NCBI GenBank assembly: GCA_014860575.1
Contig: JACZJK010000019.1
Span: forward strand, 1-64,000
Length of the DNA: 64,000 bases
From: Bacteroidales bacterium
GTDB lineage: Bacteria > Bacteroidota > Bacteroidia > Bacteroidales > JAAYJT01
Direction: 5' to 3'
A program made the translations under genes and the position numbers. A model generated the notes under the pieces. It had not been told where the DNA came from and ran no database searches. It was given only the letters and a program-made list of their open reading frames with translations. Positions 1 to 9,291 of the stretch are shown piece by piece (positions within the stretch are counted from its first letter, which is position 1; each line of letters begins with the position of its first letter).

Positions 1-6
1 CATTAC

Positions 7-1311
7 TGTCCCATTAAAATCTAAAAAAGTTCTTTGATATATTTGAAATTTAGTTTGTTACAGGCGTTTTTCAATTAAACGGATTTCAATTTGCATTTTC
101 GCTATTCTTAAAGAGAATAGCAAATGCATAAGGATAAATACGTTTTCGCTCAATTAGCATTCTTCCTGGATAGGAATAAGTTCAATTACATCGTTCGCAA
201 GTATGACGGTGACAAATATGTGAAACATTTCACTTGTTGGAACCAGATGCTTGCTCTGATGTTCGGACAACTGTCGAATCGTGAGAGTCCTAGAGATTTG
301 ATTGTCGCACTTGATGCTCATCACTCCAAATCTTATCATTTAGGCTTGGGCAAGAGTGTTTCTAAATCATCTCTGGCAAGAGCTAATCAAGATAGAGACT
401 ATCACATCTTTGAAGAATATGCTTACTATTTGGTAAACCAAGCAAGGCAGAAACGGGTTTCTGACATCTTCAAACTTGATGGTAACATCTATGCTTTTGA
501 TTCAACAACAATTGACTTATGCCTTTCCGTATTCTGGTGGGCGAAGTTTCGCAGGAAAAAAGGGGGTATCAAAGTGCATACATTATATGATGTAGAGACA
601 CAGATTCCTACATTTTTTCACATCACCGAAGCTTCTGTACACGACTCTACGGCAATGAAAGAAATCCCTTATGAATCAAGCTCATATTACATATTTGACC
701 GTGCGTATAATCACTTCAGGATGTTGTATAAGATTCATCAAATAGGAGCTTTCTTCGTTGTCAGAGCAAAAAAGAATCTCCAATACAAGATAATCAAATG
801 GAAACGAAGATTGCCCAAGAACGTACTTTCAGATGTAATGATTGAATTGACTGGGTTTTATCCTAAGCAATACTATCCAGAACATCTTAGGTTGGTCAGA
901 TATTGGGATGAAGAACAAAAGCGTGAGCTTGTATTTTTAACCAATGCAGTTCACATTTCTGCACTTCAAGTTGCTGAACTTTACAAGAACCGCTGGCAAG
1001 TCGAGCTCTTCTTTAGATGGCTAAAGCAACATCTGAAAATTAAAAAATTCTGGGGAACTACTGAAAATGCTGTTCGGATTCAAATCTACGTTGCCATGTG
1101 CACTTACTGCTTGGTGGCGATCGTCCAAAAAGATATGCAAATTGACAGAAGTACATATGAGGTTTTGCAGATCTTGAGTATATCATTAACCGATAAAACG
1201 CATCTTCGTGACCTATTCCATAGAACTAAATTTCAAAATGACAAAGAACGATTTAGGCTTAATGAGCCAAATTTGTTTAATTTTTAATAGCGTCCCAATT
1301 TTAATGGGACA
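7..1311 (+). mobile_element. IS4-family insertion sequence
   Basis: A complete insertion sequence of about 1.3 kb holding one transposase gene. The ends are perfect 14-bp terminal inverted repeats: TGTCCCATTAAAAT at 7-20 and its reverse complement at 1298-1311. The flanks (CATTAC on the left, CTAGTG on the right) do not form an obvious target-site duplication, but only six bases of left flank are in the window. The element lies about 200 bp upstream of a tRNA-Phe gene. Confidence 0.85.
124..1287 (+). CDS. IS4-family transposase
   Basis: Transposase of 387 residues that catalyses cut-and-paste movement of the surrounding element. It has an N-terminal DUF4372-like region (about residues 1-75) and a DDE catalytic core. 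The first Asp is in YAFDSTT, the second in YIFDRAY, and the Glu lies in YKNRWQVELFFRWLK, which fits the IS4 signature Y-2-R-3-E-6-K exactly. The reading frame is intact and fills the element from just inside the left repeat to just before the right repeat, so the copy may be active. Start is the ATG at 124. Confidence 0.92.
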   Translation: MHKDKYVFAQLAFFLDRNKFNYIVRKYDGDKYVKHFTCWNQMLALMFGQLSNRESPRDLIVALDAHHSKSYHLGLGKSVSKSSLARANQDRDYHIFEEYAYYLVNQARQKRVSDIFKLDGNIYAFDSTTIDLCLSVFWWAKFRRKKGGIKVHTLYDVETQIPTFFHITEASVHDSTAMKEIPYESSSYYIFDRAYNHFRMLYKIHQIGAFFVVRAKKNLQYKIIKWKRRLPKNVLSDVMIELTGFYPKQYYPEHLRLVRYWDEEQKRELVFLTNAVHISALQVAELYKNRWQVELFFRWLKQHLKIKKFWGTTENAVRIQIYVAMCTYCLVAIVQKDMQIDRSTYEVLQILSISLTDKTHLRDLFHRTKFQNDKERFRLNEPNLFNF

Positions 1312-1472
1312 CTAGTGCACAGATATAGTAAATACGCCGTTCAATCAGCTTGCTCCCGGGGATAAAATGCTAAAACCAGTTCTTTTGTAAACAACTTAGC
1401 ATATTGCACTCGATTCATCAGCATGTTTTGTCTTCAGAACAAGGAATCATTTGCCGAAATAAAAAAAACATT
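1312..1472. other. Spacer between IS element and tRNA-Phe
   Basis: A non-coding stretch of about 160 bp between the right end of the insertion sequence and the tRNA promoter. I see no gene, hairpin or repeat that I can support. Confidence 0.5.
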
Positions 1473-1500
1473 TTGAAAGTTGAAATTCTTCTTATCTTTG
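1473..1500 (+). promoter_or_regulatory. Bacteroidota-type promoter of tRNA-Phe
   Basis: A TTG at 1473-1475 (part of TTTTG) is followed after 17 bp by TATCTTTG at 1493-1500. This fits the Bacteroidota sigma-ABfr consensus of a -33 TTG and a -7 TAnnTTTG box. Transcription would begin about 6-8 bp further on, just before the mature tRNA at 1515. Confidence 0.75.
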
Positions 1501-1514
1501 CAGCCTCAACAGGC

Positions 1515-1587
<73 letters not shown>

Positions 1588-1595
1588 CCGCCAAT

Positions 1596-1624
1596 AAAAA
1601 ACCCCGATAATCCGGGGTTTTTTT
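1596..1624. terminator. Bidirectional intrinsic terminator
   Basis: Stem AAAACCCCG / CGGGGTTTT with a 6-nt loop. A T run follows on the plus strand and the complementary A run gives a T run on the minus strand. It lies between the convergent tRNA-Phe and lspA genes and can serve both. Confidence 0.85.
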
Positions 1625-1667
1625 ATTGCTGTTTTATGCAAATTAGATTCGTGACGATTTTTCAGTT

Positions 1668-2378
1668 TCAGGTATCATTTTTAAGCGTATCGGGATATGA
1701 TTCCTTTGGATTCTCTGTGTTTTCCTCAATAATTTGCTCTTGGGTTTCTTCCTGTGATTCACTCATGATAGGTTCTTCCTGGGTTTCCTTAAAAAACTTC
1801 CGCTGGAAAATGATCAGGATGAAAACGCCAATTGAAATGGCTGAATCGGCAACGTTAAATACGGGCCTGAAAAAAATAAAGTCCTGTCCGCCCCAGAATG
1901 GGAACCAGGAAGGATAGTGCCCCTTGATGATAGGAAAGTAAAACATATCCACAACCCTGCCGTGGAAAATGGCAGCATAACCGCCTTCTTCAGGAAGAAA
2001 CCGGGCAGCTTCGAAAAAGGTGCTGCTGCTGAATAGTAGTCCGTAAAAAACACTATCAATGATATTACCCACAGCCCCAGCAAAAATTAATGAGATGCTG
2101 AAAATTAGCAAAGTGTGCTCACGGCGTTGTGTGAGCCGGTAGAGATATACCAGGATAAGGGTGGCTGCGACAATGCGGAACAATGTAAGAATAAGTTTGC
2201 CACTCTCGCCGGCAAACTCCAGCCCGAAGGCCATGCCATAGTTCTCAGTAAAATGGATGATGAACCAATCGCCCAGCACCTTGAATTCCTGTGCAAGGGT
2301 CATATTGGTTTTAATCCAGAACTTGGAAATCTGATCGACTAGAAGGATTAAAATTATAAGAATTGCCGGCTTTCTCAA
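1668..2378 (-). CDS. lspA: Lipoprotein signal peptidase II
   Basis: Inner-membrane aspartyl protease that removes the signal peptide from prolipoproteins after diacylglyceryl addition. The 236-residue protein has the expected four membrane segments and both catalytic Asp motifs: GRVVDMF (about residue 143) and FNVADS (about residue 176). A Glu/Gln-rich cytoplasmic tail of about 35 residues extends beyond the last helix, a length I associate with Bacteroidota LspA. The start is a TTG (MRKPAILII); no in-frame ATG lies just upstream. It is the last gene of the ileS-traR-lspA operon and ends at the shared terminator. Confidence 0.95.
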   Translation of the reverse strand: MRKPAILIILILLVDQISKFWIKTNMTLAQEFKVLGDWFIIHFTENYGMAFGLEFAGESGKLILTLFRIVAATLILVYLYRLTQRREHTLLIFSISLIFAGAVGNIIDSVFYGLLFSSSTFFEAARFLPEEGGYAAIFHGRVVDMFYFPIIKGHYPSWFPFWGGQDFIFFRPVFNVADSAISIGVFILIIFQRKFFKETQEEPIMSESQEETQEQIIEENTENPKESYPDTLKNDT

Positions 2379-2481
2379 TGAAGATACATTTTAGTAGTGT
2401 TCACAGTTCACCCATGATCAGTCAAATAGCATGAAGCTGATTGCTTCTGCATTGTTGCTGAATGGGACGACACGGTTCATG

Positions 2482-2877
2482 TTATTTTTGCGCGCCTTGA
2501 TTAAGCTTGGCTTCAATGCTAAGGGTAGCGTGAGGTACACTGCGTAGCCGTTCCTTAGCTATCAGCTTTCCGGTAACCCTGCAAACGCCGTAGGTTTTGT
2601 TCTGGATACGGATCAAAGCAGCCTCAAGCGATTTAATGAACTTGTCCTGGCGGGCAGCCAAACGACTGTTTTCTTCTTTTGATAACACCTGGTAACCTTC
2701 TTCCAGCACCTTAAAGGTGGGCGAAGTATCGTTGGTGTCGTGCTCGTTATTAAAAGTATAGGCTTCAGTGAGCATTTTAAGGTCACGTTCTGCTTTTTCC
2801 AATTTGCTAAGGATAATTTGTCTGAACTCCTCAAGTTCTTCATCCGAATAGCGGGTCTTTGTCATTTCTTCCTTCAT
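2482..2877 (-). CDS. TraR/DksA-family RNA polymerase-binding protein, zinc-less type
   Basis: A 131-residue DksA/TraR-like protein expected to bind the RNA polymerase secondary channel. The first half is a charged coiled coil (EELEEFRQIILSKLEKAERD and onward). The C-terminal motif is YGVCRVTGKLIAKERL, followed by VPHAT. The family's four-Cys zinc finger is reduced to one Cys, as is common in Bacteroidota homologs, so metal binding is unlikely. It lies between ileS and lspA on the same strand, 43 bp after ileS. Function is inferred from family only. Confidence 0.85.
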   Translation of the reverse strand: MKEEMTKTRYSDEELEEFRQIILSKLEKAERDLKMLTEAYTFNNEHDTNDTSPTFKVLEEGYQVLSKEENSRLAARQDKFIKSLEAALIRIQNKTYGVCRVTGKLIAKERLRSVPHATLSIEAKLNQGAQK

Positions 2878-2920
2878 AATTCATGTCCTCCTCATTGTTT
2901 AATGCTTTTCACGAAGCTGT

Positions 2921-5900
2921 TTAGCTGGTTGATTTGCTTACCAGAATATTTGTTGAAATATCATCAGTTAATTCAACCAACACTTTTTCTTCACTATTTA
3001 TTGTTTCGCCGAGTGTAAGTTTTTCGGCCAGCGTTTCCGAACAAATATATGCAAAATTGTTTTCAATGGCCGAAACAAGGCCATTCTTTTTCTCAATCGT
3101 AAGGTGAATGGTATCAGTGACATCAAAACCATTGTCTTTCCTAAGGTTCTGAATGCGATTGATAAGTTCGCGGGCGATGCCTTCTTCCTGCAATTGCTCG
3201 GTAATTGTAATATCGAGCGCCACGGTAAGGTTGCCCATATTGGTTACAACCCAGCCGGGAATGTCTTCTGTAATTATTTCCACATCGCTGAGCAGAAGCT
3301 CAATCTCTTCTCCATCAACAGTAATTTTGTGCGAACCCAACGTTTCTATTGCCTGTATTTCCTGCTGGCCGAAACCGTTGAAAAGATTAGCAATGGCTTT
3401 CATCAATTTTCCGAACCGTGGGCCCAGGGTCTTGAAATTGGGTTTAATCCTTTTAACCAACAATGTGTTGTCTTCGCCCAGGTATTCAATCTCTTTCACG
3501 TTTACCTCACTAATTATAAGCGTTTTCATTGAATCAACATGGTTCCTGAACTGCATGTCAGATATGGGAATCATGATTTTATTCAATGGCTGCCTTACCC
3601 GTATATTGGTTCGTTTACGAAGTGAAAGTACCATTGATGAAATTTTCTGGGCCAGTTGCATCCTTTCTTCCAGCTCCTTGTCAATCAAATTAGTGTCTGC
3701 CCTCGGGAAATCTGTTAAGTGAACCGACATAGCTTTCTGGCACTTGGTGGCTTGGTTCAGATCCATAAACAGCCTGTCCATGAAGAAAGGTGCAATAGGA
3801 GCTGCAAGGCGGGCAACAGTTTCCAGGCAACGATAAAGTGTCTGGTATGCCGAAATTTTATCTTCTGTGTATTCACCTTTCCAGAAACGGCGGCGCGAAA
3901 GTCGCACATACCAGTTGCTCAGATGCTCGTCAACAAAATCCTGAATGGCGCGGCCTGCCTTTGTAGGCTCATAATCGTTGAGGCTCTCATCCGTAAACTG
4001 AACAAGCGTATTGAGTTCTGATAAAATCCAGCGATCAATTTCCGGGCGGCGCTCATGAGGGATTTCGTCTTCTTTATAGGTGAACCCATCTATGTTAGCA
4101 TAAAGTGCGAAGAAATTATAGGTGTTGTAAAGTGTGCCGAAAAATTTGCGTTGTACCTCGGCTACACCTTCAATGTCGAATTTCAGGTTGTCCCAGGGCT
4201 GCGAATTGGTAAGCATGTACCAGCGGGTGGCATCAGGGCCGTACTTTTCGATGGTAGCAAACGGATCAACAGCGTTACCAAGGCGTTTCGACATTTTATT
4301 GCCGAGTTTATCAAGTACCAGTCCGTTGGAAACTACTGTTTTGAATGCTACATTGTCGAACGCCATGGTAGCGATGGCATGCAGTGTGAAAAACCAGCCG
4401 CGGGTCTGATCCACACCTTCTGCAATGAAATCGGCAGGGAAATATTCATCCAGCTCTTCGCCGCGTTCAAAAGGAAAGTGAAATTGTGCATATGGCATAG
4501 CTCCGGAATCAAACCACACATCAATCAGATCGGCTTCACGACGCATCGGGTTGCCTGATGGAGAAACCAGCACAATGTCATCCACATAAGGTCTGTGAAG
4601 ATCAAAAGTTTTATAATTTTCATCAGATTGATCATCCGGTTCAAAATTGGCCATCGGATTTAATTGCATAAAACCGGCGGCAATAGCCTTTTCAATTTCT
4701 TCTTTAAGTTGCCTTGCCGACCCGATACAAATACGCTCGCTGTTGTCGTCGGTTGACCAGATTGGCAAAGGGGTTCCCCAGAAACGTGAACGGCTGAGGT
4801 TCCAATCCACAAGGTTTTCAAGCCAGTTTCCGAAACGGCCAGTGCCGGTGGCTTCTGGTTTCCAATTGATGGTCTTGTTCAACCCGATCATGCGATCTTT
4901 AAAAGCAGTTGTTTTAATGAACCATGAATCGAGCGGATAGTAAAGTATGGGTTTATCGGTACGCCAGCAATGCGGGTAGGAGTGTTCGTATTTCTCAGCT
5001 TTGAATGCCTGGTTTTCCTTTTTTAGTTTAACAATGATGTCAATGTCAACATTGTCATCTTTGGCGGGGTCAAAATTTGGATCGTATTCCGATTTTACAT
5101 AACGACCTGCAAATTCTCCCATTTCCTCAATAAAGCGGCCTTGTTTGTCCACCATTGTCAATGAACCAAGTCCGTATTGCTTTCCGGTGCGAAAGTCATC
5201 AGCTCCGAAACTGGGCGCAATGTGCACTACGCCGGTTCCGTCTTCGGTGGTAACAAAATCACCGGCAACGATAACAAATGCATCACCGGTTTCGGGTTGG
5301 GCATATGGCATGAGTTGCTTGTATCGAATACCTTCAAGTGCCTTGCCTTTGAATTCGGCAGTAATTTCAAACGGGATGTTTTTCTGGCCAGGTTCATAAT
5401 CATTGAATTTCAGCTCTGTGTTTTTTTCAGGGAAAAAGCGACCAAGCAGGTCTTTGGCTAAAATGACGGTTATGGGCTGGAAAGTGTAAGGATTGTAGGT
5501 TTTAACGCTTACATAATCAATTTTCTTCCCGATCGCCAATGCTGTATTACTCGGCAAAGTCCAGGGTGTAGTTGTCCATGCCAATACGAAAACATCGCCA
5601 AAAGCATCATTGAAAAGGAATTCGCTTTTCAGGTCGCGGGTCACTTTAAACTGTGCAGTAACGGTGTTGTCTTTTACATCGCGGTAGCAACCAGGCTGGT
5701 TCAGCTCATGCGTGCTGAGGCCGGTTCCGGCAGCCGGGGAATATGGCTGAATTGAATAACCTTTGTATATCAGGCCTTTTTCATACAATTTTGAAAGCAG
5801 ATACCATACCGACTCAATATACTTGTTTTCGAAAGTAATGTAGGGATGATCGAGGTCAACCCAATAACCGATCTTACGGGTGAGGTCGTCCCAAAGGTCT

Positions 5901-6289
5901 TTGTATTTCATTACTTCCTCGCGGCACTGGTTGTTGTAGTCAGCCACGGAAATTTTTTTACCAATGTCGTCTTTTGTGATTCCCAGGGTTTTTTCCACAG
6001 CCATCTCAATGGGCAGGCCATGGGTGTCCCATCCGGCTTTGCGTGCGACATGAAAGCCCTTCATGGTTTTGTAACGGCAGAAAATATCTTTAATGGCGCG
6101 TGCCATTACATGGTGAATGCCCGGAATACCATTGGCAGAAGGTGGACCTTCGTAAAACACATAAGGAGGATGGCCTTGGCGAATTTCAAGGCTTTGATCA
6201 AAAATATTATGCTCTTCCCAATATTTGAGTATATCCTTGCCAATGTTGGTAAGATCGAGTTGCTTGTATTCCTTGTACCTGAGCTTCAT
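2921..6289 (-). CDS. ileS: Isoleucyl-tRNA synthetase
   Basis: Class I aminoacyl-tRNA synthetase of 1122 residues that charges tRNA-Ile. The HIGH-region signature lies in PPSANGIPGIHHVMAR (about residues 50-65), followed by the large CP1 editing insertion (about 200-420), the catalytic loop motif GNKMSKRLGN and an anticodon-binding helical domain. Its length and C-terminal region fit the long, eukaryote-like IleRS clade common in Bacteroidota, a clade often naturally less sensitive to mupirocin; that is family knowledge, not shown here. Start ATG at 6289. First gene of the operon with the DksA-like gene and lspA. Confidence 0.97.
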   Translation of the reverse strand: MKLRYKEYKQLDLTNIGKDILKYWEEHNIFDQSLEIRQGHPPYVFYEGPPSANGIPGIHHVMARAIKDIFCRYKTMKGFHVARKAGWDTHGLPIEMAVEKTLGITKDDIGKKISVADYNNQCREEVMKYKDLWDDLTRKIGYWVDLDHPYITFENKYIESVWYLLSKLYEKGLIYKGYSIQPYSPAAGTGLSTHELNQPGCYRDVKDNTVTAQFKVTRDLKSEFLFNDAFGDVFVLAWTTTPWTLPSNTALAIGKKIDYVSVKTYNPYTFQPITVILAKDLLGRFFPEKNTELKFNDYEPGQKNIPFEITAEFKGKALEGIRYKQLMPYAQPETGDAFVIVAGDFVTTEDGTGVVHIAPSFGADDFRTGKQYGLGSLTMVDKQGRFIEEMGEFAGRYVKSEYDPNFDPAKDDNVDIDIIVKLKKENQAFKAEKYEHSYPHCWRTDKPILYYPLDSWFIKTTAFKDRMIGLNKTINWKPEATGTGRFGNWLENLVDWNLSRSRFWGTPLPIWSTDDNSERICIGSARQLKEEIEKAIAAGFMQLNPMANFEPDDQSDENYKTFDLHRPYVDDIVLVSPSGNPMRREADLIDVWFDSGAMPYAQFHFPFERGEELDEYFPADFIAEGVDQTRGWFFTLHAIATMAFDNVAFKTVVSNGLVLDKLGNKMSKRLGNAVDPFATIEKYGPDATRWYMLTNSQPWDNLKFDIEGVAEVQRKFFGTLYNTYNFFALYANIDGFTYKEDEIPHERRPEIDRWILSELNTLVQFTDESLNDYEPTKAGRAIQDFVDEHLSNWYVRLSRRRFWKGEYTEDKISAYQTLYRCLETVARLAAPIAPFFMDRLFMDLNQATKCQKAMSVHLTDFPRADTNLIDKELEERMQLAQKISSMVLSLRKRTNIRVRQPLNKIMIPISDMQFRNHVDSMKTLIISEVNVKEIEYLGEDNTLLVKRIKPNFKTLGPRFGKLMKAIANLFNGFGQQEIQAIETLGSHKITVDGEEIELLLSDVEIITEDIPGWVVTNMGNLTVALDITITEQLQEEGIARELINRIQNLRKDNGFDVTDTIHLTIEKKNGLVSAIENNFAYICSETLAEKLTLGETINSEEKVLVELTDDISTNILVSKSTS

Positions 6290-6326
6290 CTGGTATAGCT
6301 TTTTACCCTGATTTGTAAATAGTTTG

Positions 6327-6334
6327 CAAAAGTA
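6327..6334 (-). promoter_or_regulatory. Possible -7 box for ileS operon
   Basis: TACTTTTG on the minus strand, about 40 bp before the ileS start, matches TAnnTTTG. The nearest upstream TTG is 23 bp away, longer than usual, so only the -7 element is supported. Confidence 0.4.
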
Positions 6335-6453
6335 GTAAAAAAACCTTTTTGAAAGGGCAAGAGGATACGGCGGGCAATTGCACTAAACAGCTATCCACCG
6401 GGTTAAAACACGCATTCGCCGATTTCCGCTTACTGAAAGTTGCCGGATGGTCT

Positions 6454-6461
6454 TACATTTG
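6454..6461 (+). promoter_or_regulatory. -7 box for the LiaF-like gene
   Basis: TACATTTG matches TAnnTTTG and lies 23 bp before the ATG at 6485. No well-spaced TTG is seen. Its position argues that translation starts at 6485, not at the upstream in-frame ATG at 6440. Confidence 0.45.
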
Positions 6462-6484
6462 CTGAAAATTTAAACGATATAATT

Positions 6485-7201
6485 ATGGAAACGAATAACA
6501 CAGAACTCAGGCAGAAAACCTGGAAGAACAAAACTGTTGCTTTCGGGATTTTGGTAATGTTAGCGGGTCTTGCCCTGATGCTTCGTAATTTGGGAGTGAT
6601 GGATCGCTCAGTATCAAATATTATATTTTCATGGCAAATGCTTATCATAGTAATCGGTTTTATCAACACTTTCGGGCATTCCAAAGTATGGGGTTTATTG
6701 TTGATGACAGTTGGGGGGGCTTTCCTGATTGCAAAAATCTACGGGGTCCCTTTGAGCTTCTGGCAAGTGGCGTTGCCATCCCTGGTAATACTCGTTGGTG
6801 TGGCATTGCTCTTCTCTTCCCTCAACTTTTTTTCAAAACGCAGAACAGTTAGGATTAGCGCAAGCGATGATGTGATTGAAGATGTAGCAGTTTTTGCAGG
6901 ATCAGAGCGCTCCATCCATTCCGAATCCTTTAAAGGGGGTAAAATACTGGCCATTTTTGGAGGTTCGAAACTAAACATGAGCAAAGTGGTTCTGGCCCCA
7001 GGCGTTAATGAGCTTGAAATTGTTTGTGTTTTTGGCGGTGTGTCATTGATTGTTCCGCACGATTGGAACATCAAAGTGGAGGTATTCAACATCTTTGGAG
7101 GCTATGAAGACAAACGTAGTGTGAGCCTGGTTGACATGAACAAAACCCTTATTATCAAAGGAGTTACCGTATTTGGTGGTGGAGAAGTGAAAGGTTATTG
7201 A
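6485..7201 (+). CDS. LiaF-like membrane protein (DUF5668/LiaF-type)
   Basis: A 238-residue protein with about four closely spaced membrane helices in the first 115 residues. A soluble C-terminal domain follows with the repeated glycine pattern (AVFAGS, AIFGGS, VFGGV, IFGGY, VFGGG) of the LiaF/YvqF cell-wall-active family. In Firmicutes LiaF damps the LiaRS envelope-stress system. Here a LytS-type kinase and a LytTR regulator lie downstream, which suggests a membrane-stress accessory role by analogy. Start chosen at MET-NNTEL (6485); an upstream ATG at 6440 would add 15 non-conserved residues. Confidence 0.75.
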   Translation: METNNTELRQKTWKNKTVAFGILVMLAGLALMLRNLGVMDRSVSNIIFSWQMLIIVIGFINTFGHSKVWGLLLMTVGGAFLIAKIYGVPLSFWQVALPSLVILVGVALLFSSLNFFSKRRTVRISASDDVIEDVAVFAGSERSIHSESFKGGKILAIFGGSKLNMSKVVLAPGVNELEIVCVFGGVSLIVPHDWNIKVEVFNIFGGYEDKRSVSLVDMNKTLIIKGVTVFGGGEVKGY

Positions 7202-7202
7202 G

Positions 7203-7411
7203 AAACAAGCCCAAAAACCAAAGTCAAAAACTAAAGACACAAGAAACAAGACACGAGAGTTATGGGGTAATGGAGTACTGGACTAATGGAAAATGGAAAA
7301 TGGAAAAGTGAGAAAGTGAGAAAACGAGAAAATGAGAGCGCTGTTTCAACTGTATTACAATGTATGACAACTGCATGACCATGAATGACAATTGTATGAC
7401 TATTTTATAGC
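7203..7411. repeat. Composite low-complexity intergenic element, copy 1
   Basis: A three-part spacer. First a module with ACAAGAAACAAGACACGAGA-like words (7235-7258), then a GAGAAAGTGAG/AAATGAGAG purine module (7305-7337), then a roughly 10-bp-period array of TGTATGACAA-like units (7349-7411). The same modules recur in the same relative order, or as the full reverse complement, at 15885-16090 and in part at 20172-20346, 30012-30137 and 61214-61325. Confidence 0.7.
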
Positions 7412-7478
7412 ATCCACACTACATAACAAACCGATTACCGAATACTGAAAACAGATTACTGCCAACTGATTACCTACC

Positions 7479-8534
7479 ATGAGTGCAATTCTTAAAAAGT
7501 TTCAGCTTCAGTTTCTATATATAATGATGTGGGTCGTGCTTGCCATATTCCATCTGTTTGTTTTAAACTGGGGTTATAATATCCGGTTTTCATCAGCACT
7601 TGCCGATAGCATGGTTTTTAATTTCATGTTTGCTATCCTGGGAGTAGGACTTTGGTTTAGTGTGAAATTCGCACAGTTGCAAAAGAAAAACGTTTTTGAA
7701 ATTTTATTCCAGCACCTCACTACAAGCACCATCCTGCTGCTCTTATGGATGCTAATTTCCAAAGCGCTACTGGGCGTTATGCTCAAGTCAGATGTATTTT
7801 ATATCGAATTCCTGGATCGCTCTATAACTATGCGTATTTTCAGTGGCATACTTTTCTATGGTCTGCTTGTGTCAATTTATTATCTGATCGCAAGTTTTCG
7901 TGAACTCAATGAGAAGGCCAAAAAAGAAGCCCTACTTACAACCATGTTAAAAGAGGCGGAACTGGATATGCTTCGTTCGCAGATCAGGCCGCATTTTTTG
8001 TTTAATAGTTTGAACGCCATAAGTTCATTAACCATCAGCCGGCCGGAACAAGCACAGGAAATGGTGATCAAACTTTCGGAGTTTATGCGCTATTCCCTGA
8101 GCCAGCAAGGTGAGATGATGAGCACACTTGAAAAGGAACTTTACCACATCAAGCTTTATCTTGATATTGAGCAGGTGAGGTTCTCTGGCAAGTTGAAAAT
8201 CAGCCATGAGGTTGATGAAAATGTGCTGGCATGGAAAGTTCCTTCCATGCTCTTGCAACCCCTGGTTGAAAACGCTATTAAATATGGTGTATATGGTTCA
8301 GAAGGCCAATCAAATATTAGCCTGAAAGCCTTTGCTGAAAGCAATCATCTGCAAATTTCCATTTGCAATAATTTCGATCCGGATGATACGCCCAGAAAAG
8401 GCACCGGAACGGGTCTGAGAAATGTGGCACGAAGGCTCGAAACCATTTATAGCCAAACCGGCTTGATGCAAGTAAAAAACAACGGTTCAGATTTTGAAGT
8501 TTTATTAAAAATACCCTCACATGCCAACAATTAG
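7479..8534 (+). CDS. LytS-type sensor histidine kinase
   Basis: A 351-residue membrane kinase with four predicted membrane helices in the first 145 residues and no large extracytoplasmic domain. The His_kinase domain carries the phosphorylated His172 in RSQIRPHFLFNSLNAI, and an HATPase domain follows (N box VENAIKYG, G box GTGTGL). It should phosphorylate the LytTR regulator whose start overlaps its end by 14 bp. The ligand is unknown. The LiaF-like protein upstream suggests a cell-envelope signal, as an inference only. Confidence 0.9.
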   Translation: MSAILKKFQLQFLYIMMWVVLAIFHLFVLNWGYNIRFSSALADSMVFNFMFAILGVGLWFSVKFAQLQKKNVFEILFQHLTTSTILLLLWMLISKALLGVMLKSDVFYIEFLDRSITMRIFSGILFYGLLVSIYYLIASFRELNEKAKKEALLTTMLKEAELDMLRSQIRPHFLFNSLNAISSLTISRPEQAQEMVIKLSEFMRYSLSQQGEMMSTLEKELYHIKLYLDIEQVRFSGKLKISHEVDENVLAWKVPSMLLQPLVENAIKYGVYGSEGQSNISLKAFAESNHLQISICNNFDPDDTPRKGTGTGLRNVARRLETIYSQTGLMQVKNNGSDFEVLLKIPSHANN

Positions 8535-9276
8535 AGCCATTATAGTTGATGATGAAGTACTGGCCCGCGAGCTCGTAAGAAATTACCTGAATGATATTGA
8601 AGAAGTTGAGGTTATTGCTGAATGTCAGAATGGGTTCGATGCGTTGAAAGTAATTCATGAACAAAAGCCCGATCTTGTTTGCCTTGATATCCAGATGCCA
8701 AAGATTGACGGTTTCGAACTGCTGGATGTGTTGGAAACCAAGCCGGAAATCATTTTTACCACTGCTTTCGACCAGTATGCCCTGAAAGCTTTTGAACAAA
8801 ATGCTGTGGATTACCTGCTAAAACCCTTTTCAAGGGAAAGGTTAAAACAAGCTGTTGAGAAAGCAAGGGCAAGAATCCTGGCTGCATTAGCCGGGTCAAC
8901 ATCGCAACCTTTGGAATCGCTTCAGCAGCACCTGGATGAAAGCGATAAAACCTTGAACCGTGTAGTGGCCAGGTTGGGTTCAAAAATCATTGTTATTCCG
9001 GTTGAGAAAATTTATTACCTCGAAGCGCAGGACGATTATGTGATGATTTATTCGGAGTTGGGCAGGCATTTGAAAGAAAAAACCATGAAATATTTTGAAG
9101 CGCACCTGCCGCAGGATGGTTTTATCCGCATACACCGGAAATACATTGCCAATCTTGCATTCATAAGTTCGGTGGAGTTGTATGAGAAAAATACACACCT
9201 TGTGCTGATGAAAAATGGCGACAAAATCCGTGCAAGCCAGGAAGGATATAAAAGGCTACGCGGAATATTTTCTTAA
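8521..9276 (+). CDS. LytTR-family response regulator
   Basis: A 251-residue regulator. The receiver domain (residues 1-120) has the acidic pair D10/D11 and phosphoacceptor D56 in LVCLDIQMP. The LytTR DNA-binding domain (about 145-250) includes YLEAQDDYVMIY and the RIHRKYIAN motif. It overlaps the kinase gene by 14 bp, indicating translational coupling. Targets cannot be read from the sequence. It converges on menE with a gap of only 15 bp. Confidence 0.93.
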   Translation: MPTIRAIIVDDEVLARELVRNYLNDIEEVEVIAECQNGFDALKVIHEQKPDLVCLDIQMPKIDGFELLDVLETKPEIIFTTAFDQYALKAFEQNAVDYLLKPFSRERLKQAVEKARARILAALAGSTSQPLESLQQHLDESDKTLNRVVARLGSKIIVIPVEKIYYLEAQDDYVMIYSELGRHLKEKTMKYFEAHLPQDGFIRIHRKYIANLAFISSVELYEKNTHLVLMKNGDKIRASQEGYKRLRGIFS

Positions 9277-9291
9277 GAACCTCTCAGATTA

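Noticed and set aside
2394-2460. Possible 20-codon peptide (MNRVVPFSNNAEAISFMLFD) between the DksA-like gene and lspA
   Set aside because: Too short to support without conservation; no ribosome site.
7349-7411. CRISPR array (regular short repeats)
   Set aside because: The period is only about 10 bp, the units are degenerate and there are no spacers or cas genes.
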